A stretch of 34,734 bases of DNA from Neomegalonema sp. (GCA_022760355.1 JALEGB010000085.1:1-34734), one strand, 5' to 3'; positions 9,406 to 18,677 are shown, numbered from the stretch's first letter. Program-made: numbers and translations. The notes: generated by a model from the letters alone, not told the origin.

Positions 9406-10059
9406 ATGGCTTGGACGGATGAGAAAGTCGAGAAATTAAAACTGCTGTGGGCTGAGGGGATCACGGCGGCGGAGATTGCGAAGGCGCTCGGAGATGTAAG
9501 CCGCAACGCGGTGATTGGAAAGGCGCATCGGCTCGGGCTAAGCAACCGGGGCGCGGCGCCAAAGAACGCCGAACTAGAGCCAGAGGAGCCACAGCCGTTG
9601 GTCGAGACGCCGTCAAATAAGAAAGAGGCCTCCCCTACAGTTGCGTCGGAAGCGCCAAAAGCCGCCGAGCCGAAAGCCACAGCAGCAACCCGCTCTGCGC
9701 CGCAGGACGCCGCACAGGAGGCCGCGCCAAAAACGCGCGCCGATGATGCGCTTGCCGCGCCAGGCTCCAACGCTTTCGAGCCCGCCACTGAGATGGATGG
9801 AGAAGAAGAGGGCGTGAACCCTGTTGCAGCGCTCGCGGCTGAGGCGGAGCGCAACGCGCGAAAGCTGCATCTGCTGGAGCTGAACGAACGCACCTGCAAA
9901 TGGCCAATCGGCGATCCGAGCACCGACGATTTCTATTTCTGCGGTCTTCCATGCGCGCCGGAGAAACCCTATTGCGCAGCCCACGTTCAGGTCGCCTATC
10001 AGCCGATGTCGTCCCGCCGCGATCGCGAGCGGACGCGCGCGAGGGCGGCTTCGGCCTAA
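9406..10059 (+). CDS. gcrA: GcrA cell cycle regulator
   Basis: A 217-residue GcrA. In Caulobacter GcrA binds sigma-70 RNA polymerase and promotes transcription at CcrM-methylated GANTC promoters. The N-terminal helix-turn-helix (residues 1-45, starting MAWTDEKVEKLKLLW and containing SRNAVIGKAHRLGLSNR) is nearly canonical. A long low-complexity Ala/Pro/Glu linker (about 50-145) follows, then the Cys/His-rich sigma-interacting domain (CKWPIGDP, FCGLPC, YCAAH; about 160-200). An AAGGGGAG site lies about 8 nt before the ATG. It is divergent from the ABC permease and convergent with phoB. I found no GANTC or CtrA box in its own 224-bp upstream region. Confidence 0.97.
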   Translation: MAWTDEKVEKLKLLWAEGITAAEIAKALGDVSRNAVIGKAHRLGLSNRGAAPKNAELEPEEPQPLVETPSNKKEASPTVASEAPKAAEPKATAATRSAPQDAAQEAAPKTRADDALAAPGSNAFEPATEMDGEEEGVNPVAALAAEAERNARKLHLLELNERTCKWPIGDPSTDDFYFCGLPCAPEKPYCAAHVQVAYQPMSSRRDRERTRARAASA

Positions 10060-10071
10060 CGCGCGACGCGT

Positions 10072-10193
10072 CCTAGAGCGATTTGAAGTTAGAGCATTTT
10101 CGAAACAATTGCGGTCATGAAAATGCTCTCTCTTTGAGTGGTCGTGATTTCCGAGACATCGAATGCGCGCATTCGATTTGGAATCACTCTAGG
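10072..10193. mobile_element. 122-bp palindromic MITE-like element (full copy)
   Basis: Seen directly: imperfect terminal inverted repeats (CCTAGAGCGATTTGAA at 10072-10087 against the reverse complement of 10178-10193, 13 of 16 matching). Inside are a perfect 11-bp inverted repeat (AGAGCATTTTC at 10091-10101, GAAAATGCTCT at 10119-10129) and a 16-nt perfect palindrome CGAATGCGCGCATTCG near 10158-10174. It has no coding capacity. Its right half (10136-10192) recurs at 32330-32386 with 53 of 57 identities. It lies between the convergent ends of gcrA and phoB. A non-autonomous transposable element or a REP-like element is the likely nature. Confidence 0.75.
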
Positions 10194-10210
10194 GTTTGTT
10201 GATTGCAAAC

Positions 10211-10238
10211 AAAAAGCCGGCTCGATCGCCGGCTTTTT
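10211..10238. terminator. Bidirectional Rho-independent terminator between gcrA and phoB
   Basis: A perfect 11-bp stem (AAAAAGCCGGC / GCCGGCTTTTT) closes a 6-nt loop, with A- and T-runs on the two sides, so it can work in both directions. It lies between the convergent 3' ends of gcrA (plus) and phoB (minus). Confidence 0.92.
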
Positions 10239-10275
10239 CTTGATGTGAAACTTGCTGCGAACAGGCGACGAAGCC

Positions 10276-11040
10276 CTATGCCGTTTCACCAGCATCCGGC
10301 GCGAGGCCGTTAGGCTGCGCCCTGCCCGCGGCCGCACTGGCGTTCGCGGCTGCGTAGGTTTCGTCAAGCGCGTATCCAGCCGCGCGGACCGTGCGGATCG
10401 GATCCCGATCCCCCCTGCGGTTCAACGCCTTACGCAGACGCCCGACATGCACATCGACAGTGCGGGCCTCAACATAAACATCGCGCCCCCAGACGAGATC
10501 CAGCAGCTGCTCGCGGCTAAAGACCCGACCAGGCCGCTGCATCAAGCAGTCCAACAACCGGAACTCGGTCGGGCCAACATGAACTTCCCGCTCGCCACGA
10601 CGCACACGCCGCGTTTCACGATCCAAAACCACATCGCCAAACGTCGCAATATCGCCAGCGAGGGTGGGACGAGCTCGGCGCAGCACGGCTTTGATCCGCG
10701 CCACCAATTCAGTGATTGAAAAGGGCTTGGTCAGATAGTCATCGGCGCCGGTGTCGAGCCCGCGGATCCGGTCTTCTTCCTCACTCCGCGCGGTCAGCAT
10801 AATCACCGGCATCTCGCGCGTGTCGCTTTGCGCCCGAATGCGACGGCACAGCTCTATGCCTGAGACATGCGGCAACATCCAATCCAGGATCGCAAGGTCT
10901 GGCTTTTCCTCTTTCAAGTACTCCAACGCTTCTTCGCCATTGCGACAGACCGCAACCTCAAACCCTTCTCGTCCAAGGTTATATTCGAGCAATGCGCACA
11001 GCGCTTCCTCGTCTTCAATCACTAGAACTCGCGCCGCCAT
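10276..11040 (-). CDS. phoB: Phosphate regulon response regulator PhoB
   Basis: A 254-residue OmpR/PhoB-family regulator. The receiver domain (1-122) has the acidic pair E9/D10, phospho-acceptor D53, T83 and K105. The winged-helix DNA-binding domain covers about 130-228, with the VGPTEFRLLDCLM and TVDVHVGRLRKAL segments. A 25-residue Ala-rich C-terminal tail extends beyond the usual 229-residue length. GGAGG sits 6 nt before the ATG. It is the last gene of phoR-pstSCAB-phoU-phoB, so it is separated from its kinase gene phoR by the whole transporter operon. It ends at the strong terminator at 10211-10238. Confidence 0.97.
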   Translation of the reverse strand: MAARVLVIEDEEALCALLEYNLGREGFEVAVCRNGEEALEYLKEEKPDLAILDWMLPHVSGIELCRRIRAQSDTREMPVIMLTARSEEEDRIRGLDTGADDYLTKPFSITELVARIKAVLRRARPTLAGDIATFGDVVLDRETRRVRRGEREVHVGPTEFRLLDCLMQRPGRVFSREQLLDLVWGRDVYVEARTVDVHVGRLRKALNRRGDRDPIRTVRAAGYALDETYAAANASAAAGRAQPNGLAPDAGETA

Positions 11041-11173
11041 GCCGAGCCTCCATCAGATCGCAATCGCTCACGCGCTCGCCCGAAAACGCGCTTACGCCAT
11101 GAGAGCGTCGCCTACGCCGATCCCGCCCGCCCTTTGCGCCCGCGAGACATGCGCGATGCAAGGGGAGAGAGCG

Positions 11174-11998
11174 TCAAAACTTCGTCCGCGCTCCAAGCGT
11201 GTCCACCAGATCCTCATCCGCCTCAGTCAGCGGAACGAGCGGCTCACCCTTAGGCCGCTCATCACTGAGCGGCGCGCCAACGACGATATAATACGTCATT
11301 TCTGCGACAAATGTTGTGTGATCGCCGATACGCTCAAGATTTTTTGCCAAAAACATCAGATGAGCGCCTTGGCTGACCAGCCGAGGCGATTGAGTCATTT
11401 GCGAGATTAGCTCTCGAAATAAACTATTGTAGAGTTCATCCAGCTCAACATCACGCGCCCAGACATCCTTTGCCTTAACGGCGTCTTCCGAGCCATAGGC
11501 GTCTAGGCAATCGGTCAATTGCGCTTGCGCCAAGCGCCCCATGCGCGCAATACCGACATCAACGCGCGGCCGATCCTCTTCAAGAAGAGCTGGGACTCTT
11601 CGCGCGATATTCTTGGCGAGGTCGCCAATGCGCTCCAGAGTGCTTGCAATTTTCAGCGCCGCAACAGTTTCTCTCAAATCCTGAGCCAGCGGCTGCCGAA
11701 ACGCTAATGTCCGCAAAGCCAGCTCTTCAACCGCCGCCTCCCGACGGTCGAGCTCAGAATCACGGATCACGACCAAGCGAGCGAGCGCAGGGTCCCTGGC
11801 GCTGACGGCATTGAGAGCTTTGGCGAGTTGCTCCTCGGCAAATCCGCCCATTTCCGCGAGGCGAGCGCGAAGCGTCTGCAGATCGTTTTCGAACGAACCT
11901 CCCTCACGCCCCAGCGACACGCCAGCCTCCACCTCATACCCCATGCCTGCTGCGGCGTCGGCGCCGCCGCTCAGATCGAACCGGTGCGCTAGCGCCAC
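11174..11998 (-). CDS. phoU: Phosphate signalling protein PhoU
   Basis: A 274-residue PhoU. PhoU links the Pst transporter to PhoR and keeps the regulon off when phosphate is plentiful. Two three-helix PhoU repeats are visible, each with the metal-binding E/D-x-x-x-D type pattern (TLERIGDLAKNIA near 118-130 and NLERIGDHTTFVAE near 215-230). The N-terminus is about 25 residues longer than E. coli PhoU before the LQTLRARLAEMGG helix; the GTG at 11998 has no clear ribosome site, and the ATG at 11944 is an alternative. It sits between pstB (71 nt upstream) and phoB (133 nt downstream). Confidence 0.95.
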   Translation of the reverse strand: MALAHRFDLSGGADAAAGMGYEVEAGVSLGREGGSFENDLQTLRARLAEMGGFAEEQLAKALNAVSARDPALARLVVIRDSELDRREAAVEELALRTLAFRQPLAQDLRETVAALKIASTLERIGDLAKNIARRVPALLEEDRPRVDVGIARMGRLAQAQLTDCLDAYGSEDAVKAKDVWARDVELDELYNSLFRELISQMTQSPRLVSQGAHLMFLAKNLERIGDHTTFVAEMTYYIVVGAPLSDERPKGEPLVPLTEADEDLVDTLGARTKF

Positions 11999-12069
11999 GA
12001 TGTGTTGTTTTTATGACAGCCGCGGCGCCAAGCACGCCGCAGCGCAGAAGTGCAAATGCACTCAAGCTC

Positions 12070-12888
12070 TTAGCCAAAGCGGCCCGAGATATAGTCCTGC
12101 GTCCGCTCTTCAGACGGGTTGGTGAAGATTTTCGACGTGTCGTCGAACTCAACCAGATTGCCCAGGTGGAAGAACGCGGTCTTCTGACTGACGCGAGCCG
12201 CCTGCTGCATCGAGTGCGTAACGATCACGATCGAGAAGTTCTGGCGCAGCTCGTCGATCAGCTCTTCGATCTTCGAGGTCGCAATCGGGTCAAGCGCCGA
12301 CGCAGGCTCGTCCATCAGCAGAACTTCCGGCGACGTTGCGATTGCCCGCGCGATGCAAAGACGCTGCTGCTGACCACCCGACAGGCCGGTGCCCGGCTCA
12401 TCGAGACGGTCCTTCACCTCATCCCACATGGCGGCGCGGCGCAGCGACATCTCGATGATTTCATCGAGGTCGGCCTTATTTCGGGTCAGCCCGTGGATAC
12501 GAGGGCCATAAGCGACGTTGTCATAGATCGATTTCGGGAATGGGTTCGGCTTCTGGAACACCATGCCAACCCGCGCGCGCAGCTGAACCGGATCAACACT
12601 GCGATCATAGATATCGCCGCCATCCAGCTTGATTTCACCAGTCACGCGGCAGATGTCGATCGTGTCGTTCATACGGTTCAGACACCGCAGGAAAGTCGAC
12701 TTGCCACAGCCCGACGGGCCGATGAATGCCGTTACGGTCCGATCCAAAATGTCGATCGAAACGTCTTTAATGGCGCGGGTCTCGCCGTAATACACATCCA
12801 CATTACGCGCGGTCATTTTGTAGCCGACCGCGTTAGGATCGGTGGCCGGCGCCGCGGCAGCAGCCGCCGTCGTCGTCATATCGGTCAT
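12070..12888 (-). CDS. pstB: Phosphate ABC transporter ATP-binding protein PstB
   Basis: A 272-residue ATPase of the high-affinity phosphate importer. The Walker [10 protein letters not shown] is at 57-65, the signature LSGGQQQR at 169-176, Walker B VLLMDE at 189-194 and the switch H225. The usual PstB step DEPCSALDP reads DEPASALDP here. A Thr/Ala-rich N-terminus of about 20 residues precedes the fold. It follows pstA after 96 nt that contain a 6-bp GCCCGC/GCGGGC hairpin. Confidence 0.98.
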   Translation of the reverse strand: MTDMTTTAAAAAAPATDPNAVGYKMTARNVDVYYGETRAIKDVSIDILDRTVTAFIGPSGCGKSTFLRCLNRMNDTIDICRVTGEIKLDGGDIYDRSVDPVQLRARVGMVFQKPNPFPKSIYDNVAYGPRIHGLTRNKADLDEIIEMSLRRAAMWDEVKDRLDEPGTGLSGGQQQRLCIARAIATSPEVLLMDEPASALDPIATSKIEELIDELRQNFSIVIVTHSMQQAARVSQKTAFFHLGNLVEFDDTSKIFTNPSEERTQDYISGRFG

Positions 12889-12984
12889 CGATAGTCCCTT
12901 TCAATCAGCCGGCGTCCCGGCTATGTCCCCAACCCGCTGATCATTACGCCCGCATTCAGCGGGCGCAGCAGGCTCATTGCACTC

Positions 12985-14397
12985 TTACCATTTACGCTCG
13001 AAGCGCCTGCGCAAGAACACCGCGGTCAAGTTCATGATCATCAGGAACGAGAGCAGCACGATAATCGAGGCGGAGGTGACTGGCGCCCAAAGCGCGACCT
13101 TATCCTGGCTCGCCATCTCATAGATCTGCGATGGGAGCGAGGTTGACTCATCGAACGGGGTCGTCGGCACATTGGAGACGACCGCGTTCATGCCAATCAC
13201 CAGCAGCGGCGCGGTCTCGCCCAGCGCCTGCGCCAGACCGATAATCGTTCCCGTCAGAATTCCCGGCAACGCCAGAGGCAGAACATGATGGAATACCGCT
13301 TGGGTCTTAGACGCCCCCACGCCGAGAGCCGCTTCGCGGATCGACGGCGGCACTGCTTTTAGAGCGGCTCGGGTTGCGATGATCACCGTTGGAAGGGTCA
13401 TCAAGCTCAGCACCAAGCCGCCGACAATCGGGGTCGACCGTTCGAGCTCCATGAAGTTGATGAAGACCGCCAAGCCAAGCAGACCAAAAACAATCGACGG
13501 AACCGCCGCAAGGTTGTTGATGTTAACCTCGATAATGTCCGTCAGCTGGTTCTTTGGCGCGTATTCCTCCAAGTAGATGGAGGCGGCCACGCCAATTGGA
13601 ACGGCGACAACCAGTACGATCAGCATCATGTACGCCGACCCGATCAGGCCGGTCAGCAGACCGTGATCTTCCGGGTCAGTGGATTGTTTGTTGGTCAGAA
13701 GCTCCCATCGCACGCGATATTTGATCGTGCCGTCGGCGACGAGCTTATCAATCAGCGCCAACGAGCCGTCCTTCAGCGCGCGACGCGCTTCTGGAGTTTT
13801 TTTCGTGATGATGCCGTCCAGATACGCCTTAACTTCGCCGGAAAGGAGGAACTGAAGTTTGACAGGCTTGCCGAACAGCGTTGGATCCTGCTGGATCTTC
13901 TGCCACACGAGCACGTCCATCCGCGGCGAGAGCAGCGCAAGCGCCTCATCCTGCTTCTTCAGGTTCTCGGGGCTCTCATCATCAGGATCGATGCCGAGGC
14001 GCTTGAGAAACGCGGCCTGAACATAAGGGCGGTACGACGTCTTACGAGGCCGATCGACCACCGCCGCCTGCTCTTCCTTTGAGAGCTTGGCGAATGACGC
14101 GAGCAAGTCCGCGCCTTCGCCAAAGCGTTTGACAAGGTCGCCCTCACGGTCAACCAGCGCCGGATCGTAGACAAACTCGATCTCAGCATCGATCGTCGAA
14201 AGGCCTTTGGCCCCCTGGCTCACGATCGAGTACAGCAGCACCGCCAGCGCGCCAACGGCGACCGCAATTGCGAACAAGCCGTACATCTTGAGGCGCCATT
14301 CGGCGAAGCGGCGCCGACCAATACCGATGTCTTGCTTCGACTTCGGGCCCTTCGCCGCAGCAGGAACGGCGGTTTGAGTGTCCGTGGTGTCGGTCAT
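12985..14397 (-). CDS. pstA: Phosphate ABC transporter permease PstA (DUF3333 type)
   Basis: A 470-residue permease. Residues about 40-62 form the first membrane helix; about 63-245 are a large extracytoplasmic insert of the DUF3333 type, typical of alphaproteobacterial PstA; the remaining helices form the binding-protein-dependent transport domain. The EAA loop that contacts PstB is visible as AALKAVPPSIREAALGVGASK (about residues 345-366). The start overlaps the pstC stop by 4 nt, indicating translational coupling. It is much longer than E. coli PstA (about 296 residues), which is normal for this lineage. Confidence 0.96.
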   Translation of the reverse strand: MTDTTDTQTAVPAAAKGPKSKQDIGIGRRRFAEWRLKMYGLFAIAVAVGALAVLLYSIVSQGAKGLSTIDAEIEFVYDPALVDREGDLVKRFGEGADLLASFAKLSKEEQAAVVDRPRKTSYRPYVQAAFLKRLGIDPDDESPENLKKQDEALALLSPRMDVLVWQKIQQDPTLFGKPVKLQFLLSGEVKAYLDGIITKKTPEARRALKDGSLALIDKLVADGTIKYRVRWELLTNKQSTDPEDHGLLTGLIGSAYMMLIVLVVAVPIGVAASIYLEEYAPKNQLTDIIEVNINNLAAVPSIVFGLLGLAVFINFMELERSTPIVGGLVLSLMTLPTVIIATRAALKAVPPSIREAALGVGASKTQAVFHHVLPLALPGILTGTIIGLAQALGETAPLLVIGMNAVVSNVPTTPFDESTSLPSQIYEMASQDKVALWAPVTSASIIVLLSFLMIMNLTAVFLRRRFERKW

Positions 14398-15884
14398 TCG
14401 TACTGCTCCCGATATTTACGCACGATCCGAAGAGCGTAGACGTTCATCACAAGGGTCACGACAAACAGCGTGATGCCGAGCGCGTAGGCCGACAGCGCCT
14501 GCGGAGAGGTGAAGTCCGTATCTGCTTTCAGCAGGTTAACAATGGTCACGGTGATCGTCGTCATCGCTTCCAAAGGGTTCGCAGTAATCTGCGCGGTTGC
14601 GCCCGCGGCAAGCACCACGATCATCGTTTCGCCGATGGCGCGCGAAGCGGCGAGCAGCACCGCCGCCATGATGCCCGGCAGCGCAGCAGGGAGCAGGACG
14701 ATCCGCACTGTCTCCGCCTTGGTTGCGCCAAGGCCCAACGACGCGTCGCGCAAGCTTTGCGGAACCGCGGTGATGATGTCGTCCGACAGCGATGAGACGA
14801 ATGGGATGATCATGATGCCCATCACGATGCCCGCTGTCAGAACGCTGCGTCCTTGAGCTTCAAGGCCGAGCGTATTGGTGAAAAATTCGGCGAGAGCCGG
14901 ACCGACCGTCACCAGCGCAAAGAAGCCGTAGACGATCGTCGGAACGCCAGCCAGAACCTCCAGCACCGGCTTGGCGATGGAGCGGAAACGCGGCGTCGCG
15001 AATTCAGCCATGTAGATCGCCGAGAACAACCCGATCGGCACAGCCACCAGCAGCGCGATAAAGCTGATATAGACCGTGCCAAAGATGAGCGGCACGAAGC
15101 CAAAGCCGCGCGAGTCGACCGAGTGCCCTTCTTCATCCGCGCCCTGGAAGGTCGGATCCCAAGTCAAACCGAACAGGAAGTCTTGGAACGGTACAACGCT
15201 GAAGAAGCGGATCGTGTCGAAGATCAGCGCGAACACGATGCCAAATGTCGTCAGGATCGCGATGCTCGAGGCGATGATCAGCATGCCGCGAACCGCAGTC
15301 TCCACCCGATTTCGCGCGCGCATGCGACGCGAAACAACCGCGATCGAGAAGATGAAGCCGATGACCGCAAGCCCGAGAACCACAGCCGCCATGATCGGCT
15401 TTAAGCTCTGGCGCGTCTCGAAGATCACCTGAGCCGCCCGCGGCATGTAGCTCTGATCGATCTCCGCAACCGCGACGCCAGCGCGATCAAGCGCGCTTTC
15501 GATATCGCGGAAGCCAAGCACGAGCTTTTCGCGCTGTTCAGGGCTAAAATCTTCCAGCGCTTTGGCGATGGACTTAACAACGTCCATCTTGAGGTCGGCC
15601 GGCTGGGTCGTGCTCTCCATCACGCTCTTTGGAAAGACCTCGTAGCCCTTTGGCTCGACATAAAAGGGCTGCAGAACCACCCATGCCGCCAGCACGACCA
15701 GAGCTGGAAGGCCAGTCCAAATAAACACGAACGCCGCGTGATAGCCTGGACGCGAGTGCAGTGACGACGGATCGCCCTTACTCGCAGCGACGGCCCGCAC
15801 CCGGCCGATGATATAGCCGATAACTGCTAACGCTAAAACGACGAGAGCAAGATTAGGCGCGGTCACGAAATCAAGGGCTTGCAT
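14394..15884 (-). CDS. pstC: Phosphate ABC transporter permease PstC
   Basis: A 496-residue permease partner of PstA. It has an N-terminal helix (about 5-25), a second helix near 50-70, a large extracytoplasmic segment to about 150, and then the transport domain with the EAA loop AVPQSLRDASLGLGATKAE (about 395-413). I choose the ATG at 15884 (MQALDF), which has AGGAGA about 9 nt upstream; the frame runs 15 codons further. A stable hairpin at 15976-16001 separates it from pstS. Together with PstA it forms the phosphate channel. Confidence 0.96.
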   Translation of the reverse strand: MQALDFVTAPNLALVVLALAVIGYIIGRVRAVAASKGDPSSLHSRPGYHAAFVFIWTGLPALVVLAAWVVLQPFYVEPKGYEVFPKSVMESTTQPADLKMDVVKSIAKALEDFSPEQREKLVLGFRDIESALDRAGVAVAEIDQSYMPRAAQVIFETRQSLKPIMAAVVLGLAVIGFIFSIAVVSRRMRARNRVETAVRGMLIIASSIAILTTFGIVFALIFDTIRFFSVVPFQDFLFGLTWDPTFQGADEEGHSVDSRGFGFVPLIFGTVYISFIALLVAVPIGLFSAIYMAEFATPRFRSIAKPVLEVLAGVPTIVYGFFALVTVGPALAEFFTNTLGLEAQGRSVLTAGIVMGIMIIPFVSSLSDDIITAVPQSLRDASLGLGATKAETVRIVLLPAALPGIMAAVLLAASRAIGETMIVVLAAGATAQITANPLEAMTTITVTIVNLLKADTDFTSPQALSAYALGITLFVVTLVMNVYALRIVRKYREQYE

Positions 15885-15975
15885 AGGCCCGTCTCCTGAC
15901 ACTTGCGCACGCCAGGAAGGCGGCGTCAAAACGAATAAACGGGCCGATGACGGCGAGCGTCAGGCCCAATGAGGT

Positions 15976-16001
15976 GCAGGAGGCGGCAAGTCGCCTCCTG
16001 C
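15976..16001. promoter_or_regulatory. Hairpin between pstS and pstC
   Basis: A perfect 10-bp stem (GCAGGAGGCG / CGCCTCCTGC) around a 6-nt loop, 10 nt after the pstS stop on the minus strand, without a T-run. In phosphate operons such a stem typically protects the pstS message or partly stops transcription, so the binding protein is made in excess of the permeases. That role is inferred from position. Confidence 0.7.
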
Positions 16002-16011
16002 GAGAAAGCGA

Positions 16012-17064
16012 TTACTTGCTCTCTTTAGCGAACTTAGCACGGGTTGCTTCACGCTCAGCTTTTGGAGCAGCAACCAGGCCGTATGCAACGGTCGGCGACT
16101 TAGGGCCGGTCATTGCTTCCGAGATGAAGAACTCGACGTACTCTTTCATGCCTTTGATAACGCCCAGGTGCGCTTTCTTGACGTAGAAGTACAGAGGACG
16201 CGACACTGGGTACTTGCCCGAAGCAACTGCAGCTGCGGTAGGAACAACGCCCGAAACCGGAGCAACACGCAGGGTGTCTTTGTTGTTCTCGTAGAACGCC
16301 AGGCCGAAGACGCCGAAGCCGGTCTTGTTGCCTTTGATGCCAGCCAGGGTCTCGGTGTAGTCGCCAGCGATCTCGGTGACCGAACCGTCGGTGCGCATGC
16401 TAACGCAACGCTTGAAAGCAGCTTTTTTAGCTTTTTTGCCTTTCAGGCCTTTAGCTTCAGCTTCTTTCTTGAAGACGTCGTAGTCGCCCAGGTCCTTACA
16501 ACCTTTTTCCAGAACCTTAACTTCGAAAACTTCACGGGTGCCGTGGTTCGAAGCAGGAACGAAGAAAGCGATTTTCCATGCAGGATATTCGCCTTGAACG
16601 TCCTTCATGGTTTTGTTTGGGTTAGCAATGATCTTGCCGTCTTTGACGATTTCTTTCGCCAGAGCGCGGTAGATGTCGATTGGTTCGAATTCAATTTTCG
16701 GGCCTTTAGCGTCGTAAGCGAATACGATGCCGTCATAGCCGAATTTGATTTCGATGATGTCGGTGACGCCTTTCGAAGCGCAAGCTTTAACTTCGCTCGA
16801 CTTCATTGCGCGCGATGAGTTGGCGATGTCGATGTACTGGGTGCCGACGCCTTTGCAGAATTCTTTGATGCCTGCCGACGAACCGCCCGACTCAACAACG
16901 GTTTTGTACTCTGGGTTCTCTTCACCGAAGTTTTTAGCAACGATGCGAGCGTACGGAAGTACGGTCGACGAACCAGCGATCTTGACGGTGTCGCGGGCGT
17001 GAGCTGCGCCGGTGACGGCGACTGCGGCGGCGGCGGCGATGAGGCCGAAGCGGGTCATCTTCAC
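16012..17064 (-). CDS. pstS: Periplasmic phosphate-binding protein PstS
   Basis: A 350-residue binding protein. A cleavable signal peptide (MKMTRFGL, Ala-rich core, AHA at about 21-23) precedes the mature start RDTVKIAGSSTVLPYA. The phosphate contacts of the family are present (GSSTV near 31-35, ESGGSSAG near 58-65, and the SNHGTREVF patch). Codon use differs from the neighbours: many GCT, GTT, CGT and GGT codons instead of the GC-ending ones used elsewhere, as expected for a very highly expressed gene. Hairpins flank it on both sides (17104-17126 and 15976-16001). Confidence 0.97.
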   Translation of the reverse strand: MKMTRFGLIAAAAAVAVTGAAHARDTVKIAGSSTVLPYARIVAKNFGEENPEYKTVVESGGSSAGIKEFCKGVGTQYIDIANSSRAMKSSEVKACASKGVTDIIEIKFGYDGIVFAYDAKGPKIEFEPIDIYRALAKEIVKDGKIIANPNKTMKDVQGEYPAWKIAFFVPASNHGTREVFEVKVLEKGCKDLGDYDVFKKEAEAKGLKGKKAKKAAFKRCVSMRTDGSVTEIAGDYTETLAGIKGNKTGFGVFGLAFYENNKDTLRVAPVSGVVPTAAAVASGKYPVSRPLYFYVKKAHLGVIKGMKEYVEFFISEAMTGPKSPTVAYGLVAAPKAEREATRAKFAKESK

Positions 17065-17103
17065 TGCTAATCTCCCTAATAGTCACGAAGCGTCGCAGCA
17101 CAC

Positions 17104-17126
17104 CTGGGTTCGCAATCCGAACCCAG
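17104..17126. promoter_or_regulatory. Hairpin in the pstS leader
   Basis: A perfect 9-bp stem (CTGGGTTCG / CGAACCCAG) with a 5-nt loop, 40-60 nt upstream of pstS in the 209-bp phoR-pstS gap. There is no T-run on the minus strand, so it is more likely a leader structure than the phoR terminator. I could not find a convincing Pho box in this gap. Confidence 0.6.
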
Positions 17127-17273
17127 ACGCCGCGATCGGCCGCGGAAACTAGAGGGGGCCAGCGACTGATTGATGAACGAGCGACGACGATTTTGCTTCA
17201 CGACACCTGACAAAAACGCGAGTTAGCGCAAATATGTCTATACAAAGTTGCCCGAAGCCGGGTTATACCCCAA

Positions 17274-18677
17274 CTAGACCGAATTTGATGGCGGAATCGG
17301 GGCCTCCGGCAGCCAAACGGTAAAACGGCTGCCCCGTCCGACCTCGCTGTCGATTTCCAACAACCCGCGGTGGCGAACCACAACATGTTTGACAATCGCG
17401 AGCCCCAGGCCGGTTCCGCTCTTGCCCCGAGTCGTTCCTCCCTCAACCCGATAGAAGCGTTCGCCGAGCCGAGGAATATGATCCTTCGGAATCCCAGGAC
17501 CGAAATCCTCCACCGTCACGCCGACCAACGCGCGCGCGCCGCTGCGACGGGCTGAGCTAACCCGAGGTCGACGCCCGTCGCCGCCATATTTTAACGCGTT
17601 GCTGATCAAATTGACGAAGGCCCGCGTAAGCTCGCGATCATCGCCGCGCGCCAGCGGCAAATCCGGCTCCAGCGCCAATTCGCAAATCGGACGCCCCTCG
17701 GCGGCGGCGGCGTCTGGCGTGGCCGCGCGCATTGCGTTCGCGATCACTTCGCGCAGATCGACATTGTCCCGTGGGCGCACATGCTCATTCAGCTCGATCC
17801 GATTCAAAGACAGCAGATCATCAACAAGCTGCGTCATGCGCTCTGCCTGCTCTGCGATAATCGCCAAGAAGCGCTCATGGGCCGGCGGGTCGTCTTTGGC
17901 GGGCCCCCGCAGCGTCTCCACGAAACCTGCAATGGAGGCCAGAGGCGTTTTGAGCTCATGAGACGCGTTGGCGACAAAATCGCGATGCAGCCGCTCGGCC
18001 CGACGCGCCCGCGTCACATCCTGCACCATGATCAAGACGGATGCGCGGCGCAGCTCCGGCCCCAGCCCCGCGTCGGTGCGCCACGGCAGATCCAGCGCAG
18101 GCGGCGCCGCGCGCACATAGGCCAACATGTGCCGCTCATGTCGCCGATGGACCGTAAACGCCGCTTCCGCAGCGCCGTCCCCAGGCTCAACCGCCGGTCT
18201 TTTCCCGGCGTCGCCGCCGGCGCCCGCCATCGAAGCCCGCGCGACCGCCTCCACCAAGCTCGGAGCCCGCAAGATTAACGAGTAGTGCCGCCCGACCAGA
18301 TCCTTGCCGAAATCGCTCGTCGCGGCCGCATTCGCAAACAGCACCCGGCCGCGCGCATCGAGAACGAACAACGCCAGCGGGAGGAATTCGATAATCTCGT
18401 GCCCGACCTGCCGAGGTTGGGGCGGCGATGGGCGCGGCGCCAAGAGCGAAAGCGGAGAAGTTTTGCGCCGCATGAGGGCGCCGACGCCAGCCCCGGCCGC
18501 CGCCCCTACGCCAACCCCGATTGCTGAAGCGGTCGAGGCGTCGAACATCCCCGATACGCCGGCTGCGGCAACCGCAGCCACCGCAGCCGGCGTGGTTAGA
18601 TCGATCGCGTCCTTGATCGCAGTGCGCCGCGTATCGCGCGATGTCGCTGCTGGAGGCTTAGTCAGGTGCGCAGACAT
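17274..18677 (-). CDS. phoR: Phosphate regulon sensor histidine kinase PhoR
   Basis: A 467-residue kinase. Two Ala/Gly-rich hydrophobic stretches (about 31-46 and 50-69) are likely membrane helices, followed by a PAS-like domain (about 92-205) with FLPLALFVLDARGRVLFANAA. The H-box FVANASHELKTPLASI lies near 230-245, the N-box NLISNALKYG near 365, then DFGPGIP and GTGLGLAIVKHVV. It is the first gene of the Pho block. It lies in the same direction as pstS with a 209-bp gap, so pstS may have its own promoter. The start at 18677 is supported by a weak ACGAGA site. Confidence 0.93.
   Translation of the reverse strand: MSAHLTKPPAATSRDTRRTAIKDAIDLTTPAAVAAVAAAGVSGMFDASTASAIGVGVGAAAGAGVGALMRRKTSPLSLLAPRPSPPQPRQVGHEIIEFLPLALFVLDARGRVLFANAAATSDFGKDLVGRHYSLILRAPSLVEAVARASMAGAGGDAGKRPAVEPGDGAAEAAFTVHRRHERHMLAYVRAAPPALDLPWRTDAGLGPELRRASVLIMVQDVTRARRAERLHRDFVANASHELKTPLASIAGFVETLRGPAKDDPPAHERFLAIIAEQAERMTQLVDDLLSLNRIELNEHVRPRDNVDLREVIANAMRAATPDAAAAEGRPICELALEPDLPLARGDDRELTRAFVNLISNALKYGGDGRRPRVSSARRSGARALVGVTVEDFGPGIPKDHIPRLGERFYRVEGGTTRGKSGTGLGLAIVKHVVVRHRGLLEIDSEVGRGSRFTVWLPEAPIPPSNSV

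Noticed and set aside
16168..16818. 216-codon frame opposite pstS
   Set aside because: Phe/Val-rich shadow of the pstS codons, without a start signal.
17195..17260. Pho box upstream of pstS
   Set aside because: TTGTCAG on the minus strand resembles one half of CTGTCAT, but the second half 11 nt on matches poorly; not convincing.
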